Below, in pieces: positions 1 to 12,500 of a DNA stretch of 64,000 nucleotides. Below the pieces are notes generated by a model, which saw nothing but the letters and a program-made list of their open reading frames with translations, was not told the DNA's origin and ran no database searches. Both the position numbers and the translations under genes were made by a program. The DNA comes from Cantharellus purpuraceus (taxonomy: Eukaryota; Basidiomycota; Agaricomycetes; Cantharellales; Hydnaceae). Every line of letters begins with the position of its first letter. Position 1 is the first letter of the stretch. Location: contig JALBUN010000048.1 in assembly GCA_025174535.1 (NCBI GenBank), positions 1,116,001 to 1,180,000 of the forward strand, in the 5' to 3' direction.

Positions 1-2481
1 GATGCGCGATGACAACGCTGGGATCGCAGAGTGCAACTCATGTACTTTGGAGACGAATGTGATCGCGCTGTGGTGACATGCCACCACCGAAGGTGCGAAA
101 GAGCTTTTCAATGGGTCGTCAGGAAAGTCTCTCAAAGCAAGTGCGAATGAACGTCTGTGCAGGAACAAGAGGGCTGGAATACGGTGAGCCATGTGATTCG
201 TCGAAATAAACGAATAAAGTTTACTCACAAACTTCCTTAATAACGCTCATGAACGCCCGGTGTACAACGGTCCCAACACCTAGCTCATCAACATGTTTAT
301 GCGACGTATCAGTGGCGTCGATGATTGAAGGGTATTCTCGGATCTTCGCATCCAATTGCAAAATGGCTCTATAGCTAAGCGCTTTCTTTGCGACCACAGT
401 ATCCAAAACTTGGGATGTGCAGTCACGAATAAAAGATGCGACCCAGATGCGATCTGATAGGGAGACACGTGAAGCACAGGCCTCTTGAAAAAACGAAATT
501 AGGACATACGTGAATCCTTAAAATCTCGCTCAGTGCTGCTCCGCTGATTTTCGGAGGAGACCCAGTCGATGTCGTGGAAGGACCGCGTGGGTGGTCTCCC
601 TGAATGATCATCAAACGTCAGGCAATCTCATCATATCTGTCAATCACAAGTGCATACCTACGCAAAGAGACTACCAGCTGGTCATTATGTGCAAGTTTAA
701 GAACGCTGAGGAAACACACCTGCCAAATTTCCACATTAACTACAGCAACTCTAGTGTACTGCCTATTCTCAACCTCCTCTGGGGCTAAATACGCTTCAGG
801 ACTGTCTCAAAGAGGAACTCAAATGACGTACAGAGGTCAAATTTGTTGGGATCATGGTCTAAGCAGGCATCAATAAGTCGGAAGATTGCTGGGGATGGAT
901 TCACGTACGAAGGCCAAGCTACGAAAAATGCTTAGTATTATGACATTGAGGACAATATAGAACTCACTGTAAGTGCTAATTTGAGATTGATTCCGGACAG
1001 CACCCACGCATGCTCTGGTTCATTCGTACCACGGGACATCATGAGGAAAACCCCTATTAAATGCTGAATAAATCATGATTAATTGCACCAAAAGACATGA
1101 CACTCGGTAGAACAGATACCATGGCCTGAAGAGCCGTTACTGTTGGAGACTCTAAAACGGGATTGAGACATAGGCTTGCGCGAGCCAGTAGGTGGTACCG
1201 CAGCCCTCTTGAAATTACCCAGGGCTGTGTGAGATCCAAGAGATCGCCGATCGCAAACACCTAATAACAAGCTAATTATCGATTGTGGGAAGAAGTAATA
1301 GAACGCGGGGCACGCGCCATGAACAGTAATCCTAATCGATGTCCCAGGGGTTTATCGGAGTTGTATGGAGCACCGTGATACAATGGCGAGAATATTTGCT
1401 CCACGAAACCATGTCGGGTGATAGGCGTAAAACTGTGGTACAAGTTCAGTTGGGTCAATCAGGTAAAGCAGTTCAAGCGCTTACTGCCAGGCATAATGTT
1501 CCCAATAGTTCTCGAAGAGAGACCAAGCCACCGGAAAGGGCGGGAGGCAGTTTTCAAGTATCCACGTGCTAAGATGTGTAACATCTAATGTTGGGAGACG
1601 GACCGGGAAGGAATGGGCCATATGAGCAAGTTCAGGGGGGAGATCTCCAAGAACCGAGGCAACCTCCCCCTTGTGTCTATAAACATCGCCATCGGCACCA
1701 ATCTTATCCTACACCACGAAACCATCCAGCAAGACTTCCAAATCACCTAACGACTAACTCACCCGCCACAAGAACTAGAACCATCACAGCAGTTAATTTC
1801 CAAAAGTTACGTGATAAAAGTGCGCTTACTGCACAGGCTCCCGTTGAGCCAAAGTACCGAGTTCCGTGGACGTCGAGAGTAAGAGTCCCCATGCATTCAG
1901 CCAACTCGTCCTCCTTCTCAACAGGTTCGGGCTCAGAGGTAGCAGGTTCTACAGGGGTGGCAACAAGACGAAGATCATCCCCTAATAATATATGGGGTTC
2001 GTGAGAGTGACGGGAATGCGACTGTTCCAGAGCGCGTTCCAATTGACGGACACGGCCTATAAGCGTATCAATTTTCTCGTGCTGAAAAGAATCAATTGAC
2101 GCGTCTAAAGAAGTAGCAAAAGACAAACTAGTTGTTCAGTATTTGCAAGGATGAATCTGTGCTTTCAATAAGACAATAATATTTACGGGGAACAGTGAAC
2201 TGCACTGGCCGCGACCCTTTGGAAATCATGCGGCCTTGGGGGCAAATTGAAGCACACCTGATACATGGGTTTATAAATGCCATGACAGAACATTGGGCAA
2301 TCATACCCCCTCCTGACACAACTTGAACAAGGCTTATTTTTGTCACATTTCAACTGTAAGATGATGTATCTGTCAGCCTTCCAAACAGTATTGATAGAAC
2401 AAGTTGCACCTTCAGACGTCGACATTCTGCGCATGCCAGAGGCATTCGCGGGCGCGAAGATGGATCCAAGGAGGGAGGCAT
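1..2481 (-). CDS. Zn2Cys6 fungal transcription factor, C-terminus cut by window edge
   Basis: This is a fungal-specific nuclear transcription factor that runs off the left edge. Exon 1 (2481-2410) starts MPPSLDPSSRPRMPLACAEC. With exons 2 (2353-2307) and 3 (from 2257) it makes a binuclear zinc cluster, C-X2-C-X6-C-X5-C-X2-C-X8-C, at about residues 17-45. Two 56- and 49-nt introns split the cluster. A short coiled coil (LIGRVRQLERALEQ) follows, then the GTLTLDVHGTRYFGSTG box that opens the fungal_trans region. Downstream exons carry ENCLPPFPVAWSLFENYWEH, LLFMVFAIGDLLDL, ESPTVTALQAMV, AILQLDAKIREYP and LHRRSFALALRDFPDDPL, all typical of this domain. The LLFM/VFAIG join requires a GC-AG intron (1261-1317). 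Exon limits between about 430 and 1740 are approximate. The target genes are unknown. Confidence 0.85.
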
Positions 2482-2628
2482 ACAGAAAGTAGGACAACCG
2501 CAGCGCTAGGTAGGCGGCTCACTTGTTCTGACGCAAACGCTCGGCAATATCATGACACAGGGGTAGTCAGCGATGTATCTGATAATATTTTATTGGCTCC
2601 ATCACCAGCAGTCCATTACCCGCACACC

Positions 2629-3604
2629 ATGGCTGCGGCTCCAGACCCCGCCGAGGATGAAAGTGAAATCGCCGACAAGCAGATCGTGCTCATTCTTGTC
2701 GGTTTGGTTGCCTCAGGCAAAGTCAGTCGTTCTTGTCATTCACATAGTTTCCCACGTCCTAAGACTGCACAAGTCCACCTTTGCCCTGGCCTTGGAAACT
2801 TTTTTTCCAGAATTCCGTCGGTGCAACCAAGATGACCTGGGCAATCGACGAAAAGTAGAAGCGCTCGCAACAGAAACGCTCAGACAGGGATTGTCCGTTT
2901 GCATCGATAGGACCAACTTTGATGCAAAGTATGTAGAGCATCATCATAGTTTCACCGTCGAACGCATGTCGACTTGCTCTATATCCCACAGTCAGCGAGG
3001 GCATTTCATCAAGATCGCTCAAAGATTTCCGAATACCACCATCTGGGCTCTAGTTTGTCTGTACTTTTCCCACAAATTTATTGTCCCCGTTACTGGCAAC
3101 TGAGTACACATCTCTTCTAGTTGACACACCTTACGAGGTGACGTGTGGATACTACATATCATTGCTTATAGACCTTGACGACGATGATTCACATAGCTTT
3201 GCGCTGCTCGCCTTCAATCGCGTAGGTGCCCAGTCATTCAAGTCTTCTGAAATACTAAATAAAGACGTCGCACAGGACGCAATCACCCCACAATTGCCAA
3301 TCCAGAGTTAGGCTTGTACATTTTGGAACGATTTTCAGCTGACTACAGCGCGCCAACTCCCAACGAAGGCTTCGACCGCATCATGACCCTTCGACCACAT
3401 TCTACTGGCCAATACACTCGAGATGAGGTAGCCGCTATCCTTGGTGATATCCGCAAATCAACACTGCCAGACCCTGTGACTCTTCGTTCGGACATACGGT
3501 TTTTTCGGGGTGATTACAGCGATGGCTGCTATATACCTGATGGTGATTGTCAGGGTACGGTACCTTCGTCAGCACAACGACTGAGAAAGGTCGAAAGGGC
3601 ATGA
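2629..3604 (+). CDS. P-loop kinase-like protein (AAA_33/PNK-kinase type), six exons
   Basis: Predicted 227-aa P-loop NTPase resembling the kinase half of polynucleotide kinases. The Walker A GLVASGKST (residues about 25-33) is split by intron 1. Family motifs follow: FRRCNQDDLG, CIDRTNFDANQR, WALVFDTPYE, LCAARLQSR, HPTI and GLYILERF. Exons: 2629-2721, 2774-2928, 2992-3056, 3121-3137, 3197-3221 and 3276-3604; the introns are 52-64 nt and all GT-AG. The fourth and fifth exons are only 17 and 25 nt, but both are needed to restore the motif order and the phase closes at 684 nt. No phosphatase or FHA domain is attached, so it is not a full PNKP. The substrate is unknown; a small-molecule or RNA/DNA 5'-hydroxyl kinase is possible. 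It is convergent with the next gene. Confidence 0.82.
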
Positions 3605-4134
3605 CGACATCATCAAGCGCACTTGGGGGAGACGAATTACTTGACCGTAATTATGATCATGCTTAGACCAGACGTGTCTCTATAAACGTAGAAGATCAGT
3701 ACACAAACACTTTCCCTCTTCTTGCACAGACGCAGAGATGCAACCTGAACGACGTCTGACCACAGCAGGTACAGCTGGAGAGCAACCCATATATATATAT
3801 GCATACCATATTTCTTTTGCCCTAACTCTACAGCGAGATTTTTTTCCTGCAACGTTCAAACAGGACGGTCAATATATCAAAACATCTCGAAATCAAGTAA
3901 AGCAGGGTCTTGCGAGCCCGATCGAAACCAAAAGAGAAACAACGAAGGTGGAAATAAACGGATGAAATGGTACTGTATGATGGCGCAGGGGTGAGCAGTC
4001 GTAGCCGATTGTGGAAATACAGAAGAGACAAGTTGATGCTATGTATGAGAGACGGGGAATAGAGGATGCAAATGTTGGAGGCAAACTGGAGGGGGATGGA
4101 ATGGCCATAGCAGTTGAAGACAAAACGCCTAGGT
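3605..4134. other. Intergenic, convergent 3' ends
   Basis: No gene is seen. The stretch holds the 3' flanks of two convergent genes and a short TA microsatellite near 3790-3800. Confidence 0.6.
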
Positions 4135-7056
4135 TCATAAATTCAGCGATGGGACAGTAGGAAGTGGGTGATGAAAGCCGCTGGACGTAGGTATGGAGGA
4201 AGGTGTATTACGGGGGGACCGGGTGCGAGTTTTTTTTTCCTTGCGCTTTTGCTTACGGGACTTACTGGGACCAGGATTACTTGGCTCCGGGTTCTGTAGA
4301 GGGTCTGGGTATTGGTCAGCAGTCGGGGTCCGCTCCCCATCACGGACGGGGAAGATGACGGGAGACACAGTGACGGAGCCAGGGACATGCTTAGATGTTA
4401 CCTTTCCGTCATTCGTCTGCCACAATGCGGTGGCCAAGGGACTTTTCCGGAGGACGTGGCCGCACGCCGAACCATAAGATACACCATCGTTGGGCGGAGC
4501 CAGTCGAGAAACACGGATATTGATGCCCTCTGTATGCGCTGTGCGACTACGTCGGAAAGTACCCATTGGGACGCGGTCCCAACGGTTGAGGTTGCGGAGA
4601 TGTCGCTCTCCAGAGGTGTTGGCAGCAGGTTCACCGGAGTCGTCCGAATCAAGGAAGGAGGCGTCGAGGACATCGTCAAGATCGATGGAGGTGGCTGGAA
4701 GAGGTAGCTCAGGGGAAGACTGGACAAGGTGGTCACCTTCCTCTTCCGTGTCCACGGGAAGCGGAGTACGCGATGAACCCGGGAGTGAAGACCGCCGTGG
4801 GCGTTTGGAGTTGTAAGGGAAAGTGTCAAGCTAGTTCGAACACATTCAGTATGTATCCATAGTAGCCTAAAAAAAACACTCACCCCAGCCGCAGTCCTCT
4901 TCCGACCTCTCCCGGAACGTCGTTGTGCACGTCTGGCCCGCGTGAACGGCGAAAACACCACGACTTTTGTCCCATCAATGATGGCCCTCCTCTTGGGATC
5001 AGCAGAGACTTGGCTGAAACTTCCCATAGAGGGCATCTGGCGAGAGTTTGACGAAGAGGTTGCTGTTCCAGGGGGTGACGCCGCCGCAATGGACGCAGGA
5101 CTGCGTATGATATTGGGGTCTCCAAGGCCAATATCCCAAACCATCTTTCCTGCGCTGGCAAGGATATCAGCGGGTTTCGGTGAGTCTAACGCTCCTCGGA
5201 TGATTCGCCTGCGTCTCGAGCCAATAATAGGGCTGAATGTTGATGATGGGTCGATAGATGCTACCGGAGGGGTAGGGCAACGGAATGGGAGGGGCACACC
5301 CTGTGGCGTGCTAATGCCCGACCTATGGTCCAGCATATCATCCGTGGTCTCGCCACCATCCTCCGAGATAAAATCTTCCTCATCTTCATCATTCCTCTCC
5401 ATTGTACCTTCAGTATCTTGAACGTCGACTTCCATTGCCTCATGGATGTTGCGGTGGCGCTGTGCAGCATCAACTTCAAAGTGGACGTCCAGCACACCCT
5501 GACCTTCCTTTAACCCATTTGCGAACACAAGCTTGCCATCCCAGTCCTCAGTGACAACAAGCGGGCAGCCAGCGCCAAAGGGAGATAAAGAGAGTAGCCC
5601 CGCTGCAGTAGCCTCTGTCATTGAAATAGAGCTAAGGTCCGAGTTGTCGCTGTGCTCGTCACCCGAATCTTCCCCATCTTCAGCATCAGCGTCTGATCCT
5701 GGACCAGAGGAATCAGTCAGCGTTGCGAAGAAGAGCTCAGCATCGAAGTCATCGTCGTCAGACTGCCATCCAGTCACCATCCCATGTCCATATCGTATGT
5801 CCGGGTCTTCGTCGCCATCCCCTTCTTCTTCTTCTTCCTCTTCCTCCATTTCACTATCGCTCTCACTGTTGGTGTCACTGTCAGCCTCTTCTGAGCCAAC
5901 GCTTCTTTTACGTGGACGAATCTCCCAGTTGTTGTTATTCCTCAGATGATCCCATTTCCTCTTCTCCATATGCCAAGACTCCTCTCCATTTAGGATTTCA
6001 CGCGTGACCTTTGCACGTTGCTCGGCAAGAATCAAGTCTTCCTCTTCGGCTCGTATAGACGAGTCCGAGTCGAAAGAGTCAGTCATCGTGCTTATCGAGT
6101 CATCGTTGTCGGAGGTAGTGGAGATAGCACTGATGGACGTGGGGAACTGAACGCTTTCAGTGCCATCTGAATCCATGGCCATTCTAGTCACATATTCATC
6201 TTCATCCGTAAGACTGTTTGCGGACTCGTCCGAACTCATTCGCATAGGTCTTTTACTCCGACGTCTACTCGTGGTCGTTGTCCAAGCAGCGTCCGTGTTT
6301 TTCTTGCTTCGTGTACCTGTGGAGACTTTTTTGTGTGATGTGGCAGGCACTGCTTTTGGTTTAGCCTTTGTGGTAGGTGTAGCCTTCTTTTTGTTTTTGG
6401 GAACATGAGTCCCTGATGACCGTTTCATCCTGCTGTTAGCCTTGGACGGCGGTTCTAGCTCGGGTTCAGGCGTCAGTGGACTAGTGTCACGGAATGAAAG
6501 AGGGGTCGAAGCAGTGGCCGGCGGCGTTGGAGTCCCAAGCTGACGACCTGGAGCTGAGAAAGGCCCAGAGCGATGCACAATGAGATAGTTGTTGCTGCCA
6601 GTTCCACCGACGATCGCGGAGTCTGCAGTCGTCAGCTTCGGGCTGTTGGACTTGGGAGGACCACGTTTGGCGGTGGAAAACTTTGGGGTAACGCCGAGAG
6701 CGGTACGAGCGGGAAGTTTGATTTTGAGAGGCATGGGGGTAGGTGCAGTGGACGGAGGAGATGGCAGTGGTGCGGCAAGCTGAGGTGTAGACTGGGCATT
6801 GTTGTTCCCACAAGTGCATTCGCTCTCGCAGACCGGACAGATGTCGTCGTCGTCTTCGTTTTGAATAGATCTGAATTGCATCACGGTATAGGCATGAGGA
6901 GGCGGCACTGTGGTAGACGACTGCTTTGGGGGGACTGAGTAAGGTAGGGAAGACAAGCCAAGGACATGGTGAGCATTGCATGTCGCGAACGAAGTTTAGA
7001 CGAGTACCCACTGATTTGTCGATTTTTGGGCATGTCTTCTTGAACTCAAAGGACAT
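4135..7056 (-). CDS. Large acidic hypothetical protein with N-terminal Cys cluster
   Basis: I do not recognise the family. The main exon (about 6937-4884) joins a second exon (4830-4135) across a 53-nt GTGAGT...CTAG intron (4831-4883), which restores the frame into LDTFPYNSKRPRR. The N-terminus has a compact Cys cluster, CPVCESECTCG, after an acidic DDDD run. Then come basic Ser/Pro/Lys segments (KNKKKATPTTKAKPK, RSKRPMRM), long Asp/Glu runs, a conserved-looking EILNGEESWHMEKRKWDHL and WEIRPRKRSV, and a Lys/Arg-rich tail (KSRKQKRKEKKTRTRS). This suggests a nuclear, chromatin- or RNA-associated protein, but that is inference. The start is uncertain. An ATG at 7056 followed by a roughly 70-nt intron (donor GTACTC) keeps frame; otherwise the first internal Met is in TVMQFRS near 6880. 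Confidence 0.65.
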
Positions 7057-8122
7057 TTAGTCTGGCAGGTATAGATTGGAGTTTCCAGGATGGGTGAAGG
7101 AAGAGGGAGAGCGTCGCGCGCACTTGGAAAAAAACTCGGCACGTGTGAACAGGGCTGCTTTTAAGTCGGCGAGATCCGCTAATAAATTTCTGTCACTCGA
7201 CCGGTAAATATACTAACGTTACTATACGGTGCCACAGCCACTCTAATTCACCTTACTCTCTTCTCACGCACGCCCACTGCTGCCACTAACCTCGACTCAT
7301 ATACGGCACCGCGTTCATCTATGACTAGCTGCACTACTCCTATGTCGCAGTGACTTGAGAGCACAAAGTGTGACTTACCCATGAATCCTTGTCCATGGAA
7401 TACTTGGATGCGCTGGTGACAGGCTCGGCTTTTGGCAACTCTGCGCCTTTACTAGGATTAAATATGAGGGTTTGCTACAAATATAACGCTATCGTTCATA
7501 TGTCATTAGCTAAAACCAACTACTACCACACCTGGCGTCGACGCATCTATCATCTGTTCTCGCGTAGCACACACGGCCACGACAGGCCACGACGGTCATT
7601 GGACGTTGATATATGATGGCTGCCCTGTGCATAGATCCATTCGCGCCCAACCCGCTTGTGACAGTCCCTGGCTCAAGCTTTGACTGCTGTTGTATCCGTC
7701 AGGCTGAATTAGTGTTCTTCTCTAAAGTCACAAGGCCACCAGGGCTTATATAGATCCCTGGTGGGAGAGATCGAAGCAAGCTCACCTTGTGCAACACAAA
7801 GGCTGAATACAAGTAACCCTGATTAAGACGCTCAACACCCAAGATAAGTGGTATGGTGGTCTAAGTGTAAGTATGAAATACCAGACAGATCTGCCAGGGA
7901 TGCACTACAGGAGCAACTCGTCGGGCATGAAGATAGGAGGTCTCAGAATAAGCAGTAAAGACACGGCGAACTGATGCGCACACATAGTGCCAGGCGGAGC
8001 TCCTACCGTCCCCGTAAGTCTTGGCTAGCCTACGTAACCTGAACCGCGATAGCCTCCGCGGCGCTGTGTACCCACAACTTTTCAACGATTAAAATGCAGC
8101 GTGAGCATTCGTGATTCCTAGA
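7057..8122. other. Intergenic region between divergent genes
   Basis: About 1.07 kb separates the start of the acidic protein gene (minus) from BFR2 (plus), so it should hold both promoters. Short ORFs here (near 7389-7616 and 7861-8085) show no recognisable motif. I see no RNA gene. Confidence 0.55.
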
Positions 8123-10099
8123 ATGGACCTCGGTGGCTTACAGAAGGAAACGTTAGGTCTAACACTTGCTCAGCAGATTGCACAACTAGAAAATACCGCA
8201 CCAACAGGTTCGTAGTCAACTTTGTAGCTGTTAATGCAGTCTTTTGACGAGGCACATGCAAAGATTTTGACCCAGAGGACCTCCATGCGGGCAATGCTAA
8301 TGATAGGATAGGTCCAGAAAAGGAAGAGGGTGGGGACGTGGATGTCCTAGATCCTAACGCAGGACGGGAACACTATATGGAAGTAGGGTATGTGTCCTAA
8401 TCACATCATTATTTTCTTTATGCAAATTATGTCAACCTCTCACAGTCCTTCAGAGCTGCGAAAGCTACACGACGGCATTACGGATCCCAAGTATGATGGT
8501 GTCAAAACATCCCGTAGTCAATTTCAAGCGGGTGGTGACGAGAACGAGGACGAAAACGAGGAAGATGTAGATGGCTCCAAGTCAGGAAGTAACGAGAAAG
8601 AAGGAACTCTGTCGATGCACGGCGATTCTTTGTCTTCGGCATTAGAGGACGAAGGGACTTACTCTCCAATGCCCGATGGAGCAAAGAAGTCCCCAACGGA
8701 CGATGAGTCTTCCACCCATCGCCAAGGTCAAGGCCCAAAAATAACATCGAAGCAAGAAGAAGCGTTGGCATCTTCTCTACAGCGCACTCGTGTCGCAGAC
8801 AAGCTGAAGGGTAATGCCGTCTCTCGTCAAATCGTGTGTTTGTCACACCCCTATGAAATGAACCAGCGTCATTGATTACTTTATCCAGAAAATTTGGGAT
8901 TCGCTTGTGGATGCTAGAATTCGCCTCCAAAAAAGTGTCACCAGTGCTAACAGAATTCCACGCGTATGTGTGTCACAATTGTGATTAGATGGAGCTCATC
9001 TTATTTCCTTTCAGCGTGAACATTTGACACCGTACGTCTCCACTGTAGATGGACATGTGGCTGCGCGACGATTTCTCACCGAGGTATTACTGTTATCAGA
9101 AGAGCTACATGAGTTACGCCATGTAAGTCAAGCCAGAAAATCAAGCAGAGAGGTTTATTCATTTCCCTTTTGCAGACCCTCCTTACAAAGGCGGGCTCCG
9201 AGCAACCGCCACGGAAAAGGCGACGTATAGATGCTGATCGGGAAGATCTAGATCTAAAGTCATTAGTAGAAGAAAGCACCACAGAGATGGTAGCCTTCGA
9301 CGCCCAGTGCGGTCATATATTTCGCCTATTTTCTGACTCTTGCCTAAGCCCGTGGCTTTCTTCATCAGAACACATCCGTATACTCTGTCTACCCTTCAAA
9401 AATGGTCATCCAAAGTTCAAGCTGTGGCTCCTTCAGCGTTACTCCCCTCTTCACGCACTTCATTCAAGTCTGGCCCTGCAGTTAAAAGCGCGGCCGAAAT
9501 GGTAGAAGATACTCTAAGTGATCAAAGCAAGACCGTTAAGCGCACATGGGGGAAAATTGACCAGGGAGCAAGAATTGGCGGTGCCACAGGAGAGCAGAGC
9601 GACCAGGAGGGTGATGAAGAGACATTTGATGACAGAGATTTTTATCAGGCAATGCTGAGAGACGTAATCGAGTCCAAAGGTGGCAACGATGGTGCGTCGG
9701 AATTCCTTCTCTAGGGCGGCTGCCCCTCATGCTCTGTGTGGCACTCAGGCATGGATGCTGCTGATCTATTTGCGAACCCTAAGAAGCAGAAGAAGAAGAA
9801 ACATGTAGACACGAAGGCAAGCAAGGGACGAAAGCTTCGGTATCATACTCATTCATTTATATTGACTGCATCTTCATAATTAATGATCTTTGGACAGATA
9901 TGAACCACATGAAAAACTGCAAAATTTCATGGTTCCAATCCCCGTGAGGGGTGCATGGCACGAAGAGCAGGTCGACGAGTTATTCGCAAGCTTACTTGGA
10001 AAAGGCTTTGAAGACGATGACCCTGCTCGGGCAGTCAATGGTTTGATAACCGACCGGAAGGAGAGCCGGGTATCGTTAGGTTTCCGAGTGTTTGGGTAA
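8123..10099 (+). CDS. BFR2: BFR2/AATF (Traube) nucleolar ribosome-biogenesis protein
   Basis: Homologue of yeast Bfr2 and animal AATF/Che-1, a component of the small-subunit processome needed for 18S rRNA maturation. Exon 1 (8123-8207) encodes [20 protein letters not shown] and joins [10 protein letters not shown] from the next exon. Family features follow: [32 protein letters not shown], a long acidic region, then the AATF leucine-rich part ([35 protein letters not shown]) and [14 protein letters not shown]. The C-terminal Traube domain has [32 protein letters not shown] and [20 protein letters not shown]. It ends at GFRVFG, 10099. Several 45-70 nt introns interrupt it. The acidic stretch with Lys/Arg patches fits nucleolar location. 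Confidence 0.9.
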
Positions 10100-10336
10100 G
10101 GGTTGTGTTACATTCTGGCCAGATCATGCGCCTTTCCCAGAGTACTAGCCCGAAAAGAACACGTGCCTACTGCGGGTGATTGATAGACAGCGAAGCGATG
10201 CAACGTACAATCCCTATTTCCCTATTCGTACTGTAAATCAAACAAAAGCTAAGGTTCCATACATGCGGAATGCAGAAACAAATTCACGCGGCCAGCTGTA
10301 TGGGTGCTTGGTAACAGCGTATTGAGTATAATGTTG
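10100..10336. other. Short convergent intergenic region
   Basis: 3' flanks of BFR2 (plus) and the UPF0662 gene (minus). Nothing further is seen. Confidence 0.5.
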
Positions 10337-12395
10337 CTACAGCTCGTCAACGCTGTCGTCCTCGTCCTCGCCTTCATCCATCGCTTCCTTGAGCTAGCCG
10401 CTTCTTTAAGCATGGACGAGTGAAGAAACAAAGACGATGAGCGCACCATTTCCACGAGTTCATGGCATTCATTTAAATGTGCCATAACAATACCTTGTCC
10501 TTCGGGGATAGAGCCGTCGGAACCAACAAATTTACCATCTTTTCGAAGCGAATCTATTTGATGTAAAGCGAGCTGATACTGAAAAAGGTACCTATTTGGT
10601 GTATTGATAGGCAACAGGATGCGGCAACTTACAGGATACAAGTCACGGGGGCTGAAAGGTCCTCCATATTTAAGGACTTCATTAAGGCATTTCTTGACAG
10701 TGGAAAGTTTATTGGCCTGCAATCACGAGTCAGTAGCAATACATCAATTAACGCCGGAGAACCTACAATTGGCATAAGCTCCTCTGACACGGGCTCGCTT
10801 GACGACAGTAACCGATAAATGAGACCATAACATCGACGCAAGAGAAACAGCAACACCTATTGTATTATCATGATTGAGAGTCAAGAGTGTGTATTTTTAG
10901 ACATACATATTGTCCGGTTGGTCGGTTGCCTTCTGCATCGACAAACTTGCCATCCACGCGCATCTTATCAATTTCGCGTAGACTAAGAGAATAGTTCCAT
11001 AGGTCTGTCTCGCTGTAAAGCCATCGTCAGCAGTTAAAAATAGTTAAAAGGCTACTCAAGGTTAGTAAATGCACGTACCGAAGTGACCACCGATGTGTAA
11101 GCACCAGATTATCCAATTCTGCTCTCATAGCAGATAATCTGTCGTAGATTGGCATGAGCGAGGAGGCAACATTCTTGCTAACTTCTCGAGCACGGATCTC
11201 CTGTGTAATTTCAAAGCATTCTTCAAGCAAGGAGGAAAGCAACGCTTGTGACGTAGGAACAGAGGATCCACCAGGGCCAAGGAACTTGCCATCGACACGT
11301 TTCCTAACACACCATTCGGAAATGGTCTTTCAATGAAACAATATCGGCAACTTACGCGTCTATCTTTCGCAGCTCTTCTTGTAAAGGCTTTAACTCGGAT
11401 TTAATCGAGCCTTCCTTAGCGGTTAGAGTGACTAGCTGTCGTCGTAAGTGGATCAGTTTCTCGTGGAGCTAATCGTAACAATAGTATTAGAGCCATTTTA
11501 GCATTAAAAGGAACAGTACTAACCGGAATAAGTTCCACAGAGAGGTCAGATAGAGAATCTTCCATGAAACTAAGAATGGTATCTATTACCGTAGAGGGCA
11601 TATCAGCAAAAATGGCGAACGGCGCGCCAAAGACACGCAGCTTGTACCGAAAGTGACGAACCGCACTCGTGGAGTTGGCGCTCAAGGAGTTTTGTCATGG
11701 CCGCCGGATGACGGCCACTCTCAACATCCTTACGGACAATCTCGCGGAGCTCGTCCAGTCGTTTCTGGAAGGTGGTAACATCTGCTTCGTTATAGACAGC
11801 CGATTCATTCAGATGATCCAGAAGTTGCTAGAAGCACAATAAGGCACAAAATCAAATTGAAATGAGCAATCGTGCTAGGCACATTAGATAAAAGTATTGA
11901 ACGTACCCTGATGGTTGCTATTTGGCAGTAGGTTGCCGGGCATTCTCTCGTTTTCCCAATGGTGAGGAAGAAAAGCGACATGAGGTTGAATACATCAGCT
12001 AGCGTGGTATCCAATCTGTTCTTGTGCGGTTGCTGCTCGTCGCGTACGTCGTTGAGACGAGTCACTTTGTAGAAGATACAGAAACTATGAATATCGACTA
12101 TCCTGCCTACTACGCGAAACGCACCTTGTTTTACTACAGCCTGGTAGAGAGAAAGGACATCGTGGGCTTTAACAAAATCTCCTCTGTCCTTTTTGAGGGC
12201 AGTGAGACGATTGCGAATACTGGGCAACGATGCCGAGACGGTCAGGGACAAGGCATTCAGGCTGGACAATGCAGGCTCAACTCACTTTATCACAGCCTCG
12301 AGGATGGGGAGTTCTAAGGAGTAAATTCAGTACTTGAAATTTGGAAAACTGTTGAGGAGGTCAATAGATAGCCTACCCTCCTGAGGTACGGACAT
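10337..12395 (-). CDS. UPF0662 / DUF2408 family protein (Cub1-like)
   Basis: Conserved fungal helical protein of the UPF0662 (DUF2408) family, to which yeast Cub1/YPL260W belongs; the biochemical role is not settled. Translation starts MSVPQE (12395). After two short introns it continues ELPILEAVINIRNRLTALKK. The hallmark of this protein is three copies of a [RK]xDGKF motif, each after a helix: RKIDAKRVDGKFLG, REIDKMRVDGKFVD and HQIDSLRKDGKFVG. Each is followed by a Gly-rich linker and another helical block (for example SLLEECFEITQEI and HLNECHELVEM). The last intron (donor GTGCGC) joins LVEM to LKEAMDEGEDEDDSVDEL, an acidic tail ending at 10337. At least eight introns of 45-75 nt occur. The start is supported by the spliced N-terminus; a nearer TTG is not needed. 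Confidence 0.75.
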
Positions 12396-12500
12396 GAAGC
12401 AAGACGGCAAGAGATTCGCCTAATCCACTCAGTGGTCACACTGTCACACCTCCTAGTCAGTCACATTTTAACCCTACTTCCTACTGCCACCCCCACAATT

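Noticed and set aside
4398..4830. C-terminal part of the long 852-codon minus-strand frame
   Set aside because: It reads through the GTGAGT...CTAG intron at 4831-4883; the real exon uses another frame (LDTFPYNSKRPRR...).
9925..9945. GGTTCCAATCCCCGTG, which looks like a tRNA T-arm
   Set aside because: It encodes MVPIPVRG of the BFR2 Traube domain and no A box or acceptor stem surrounds it.
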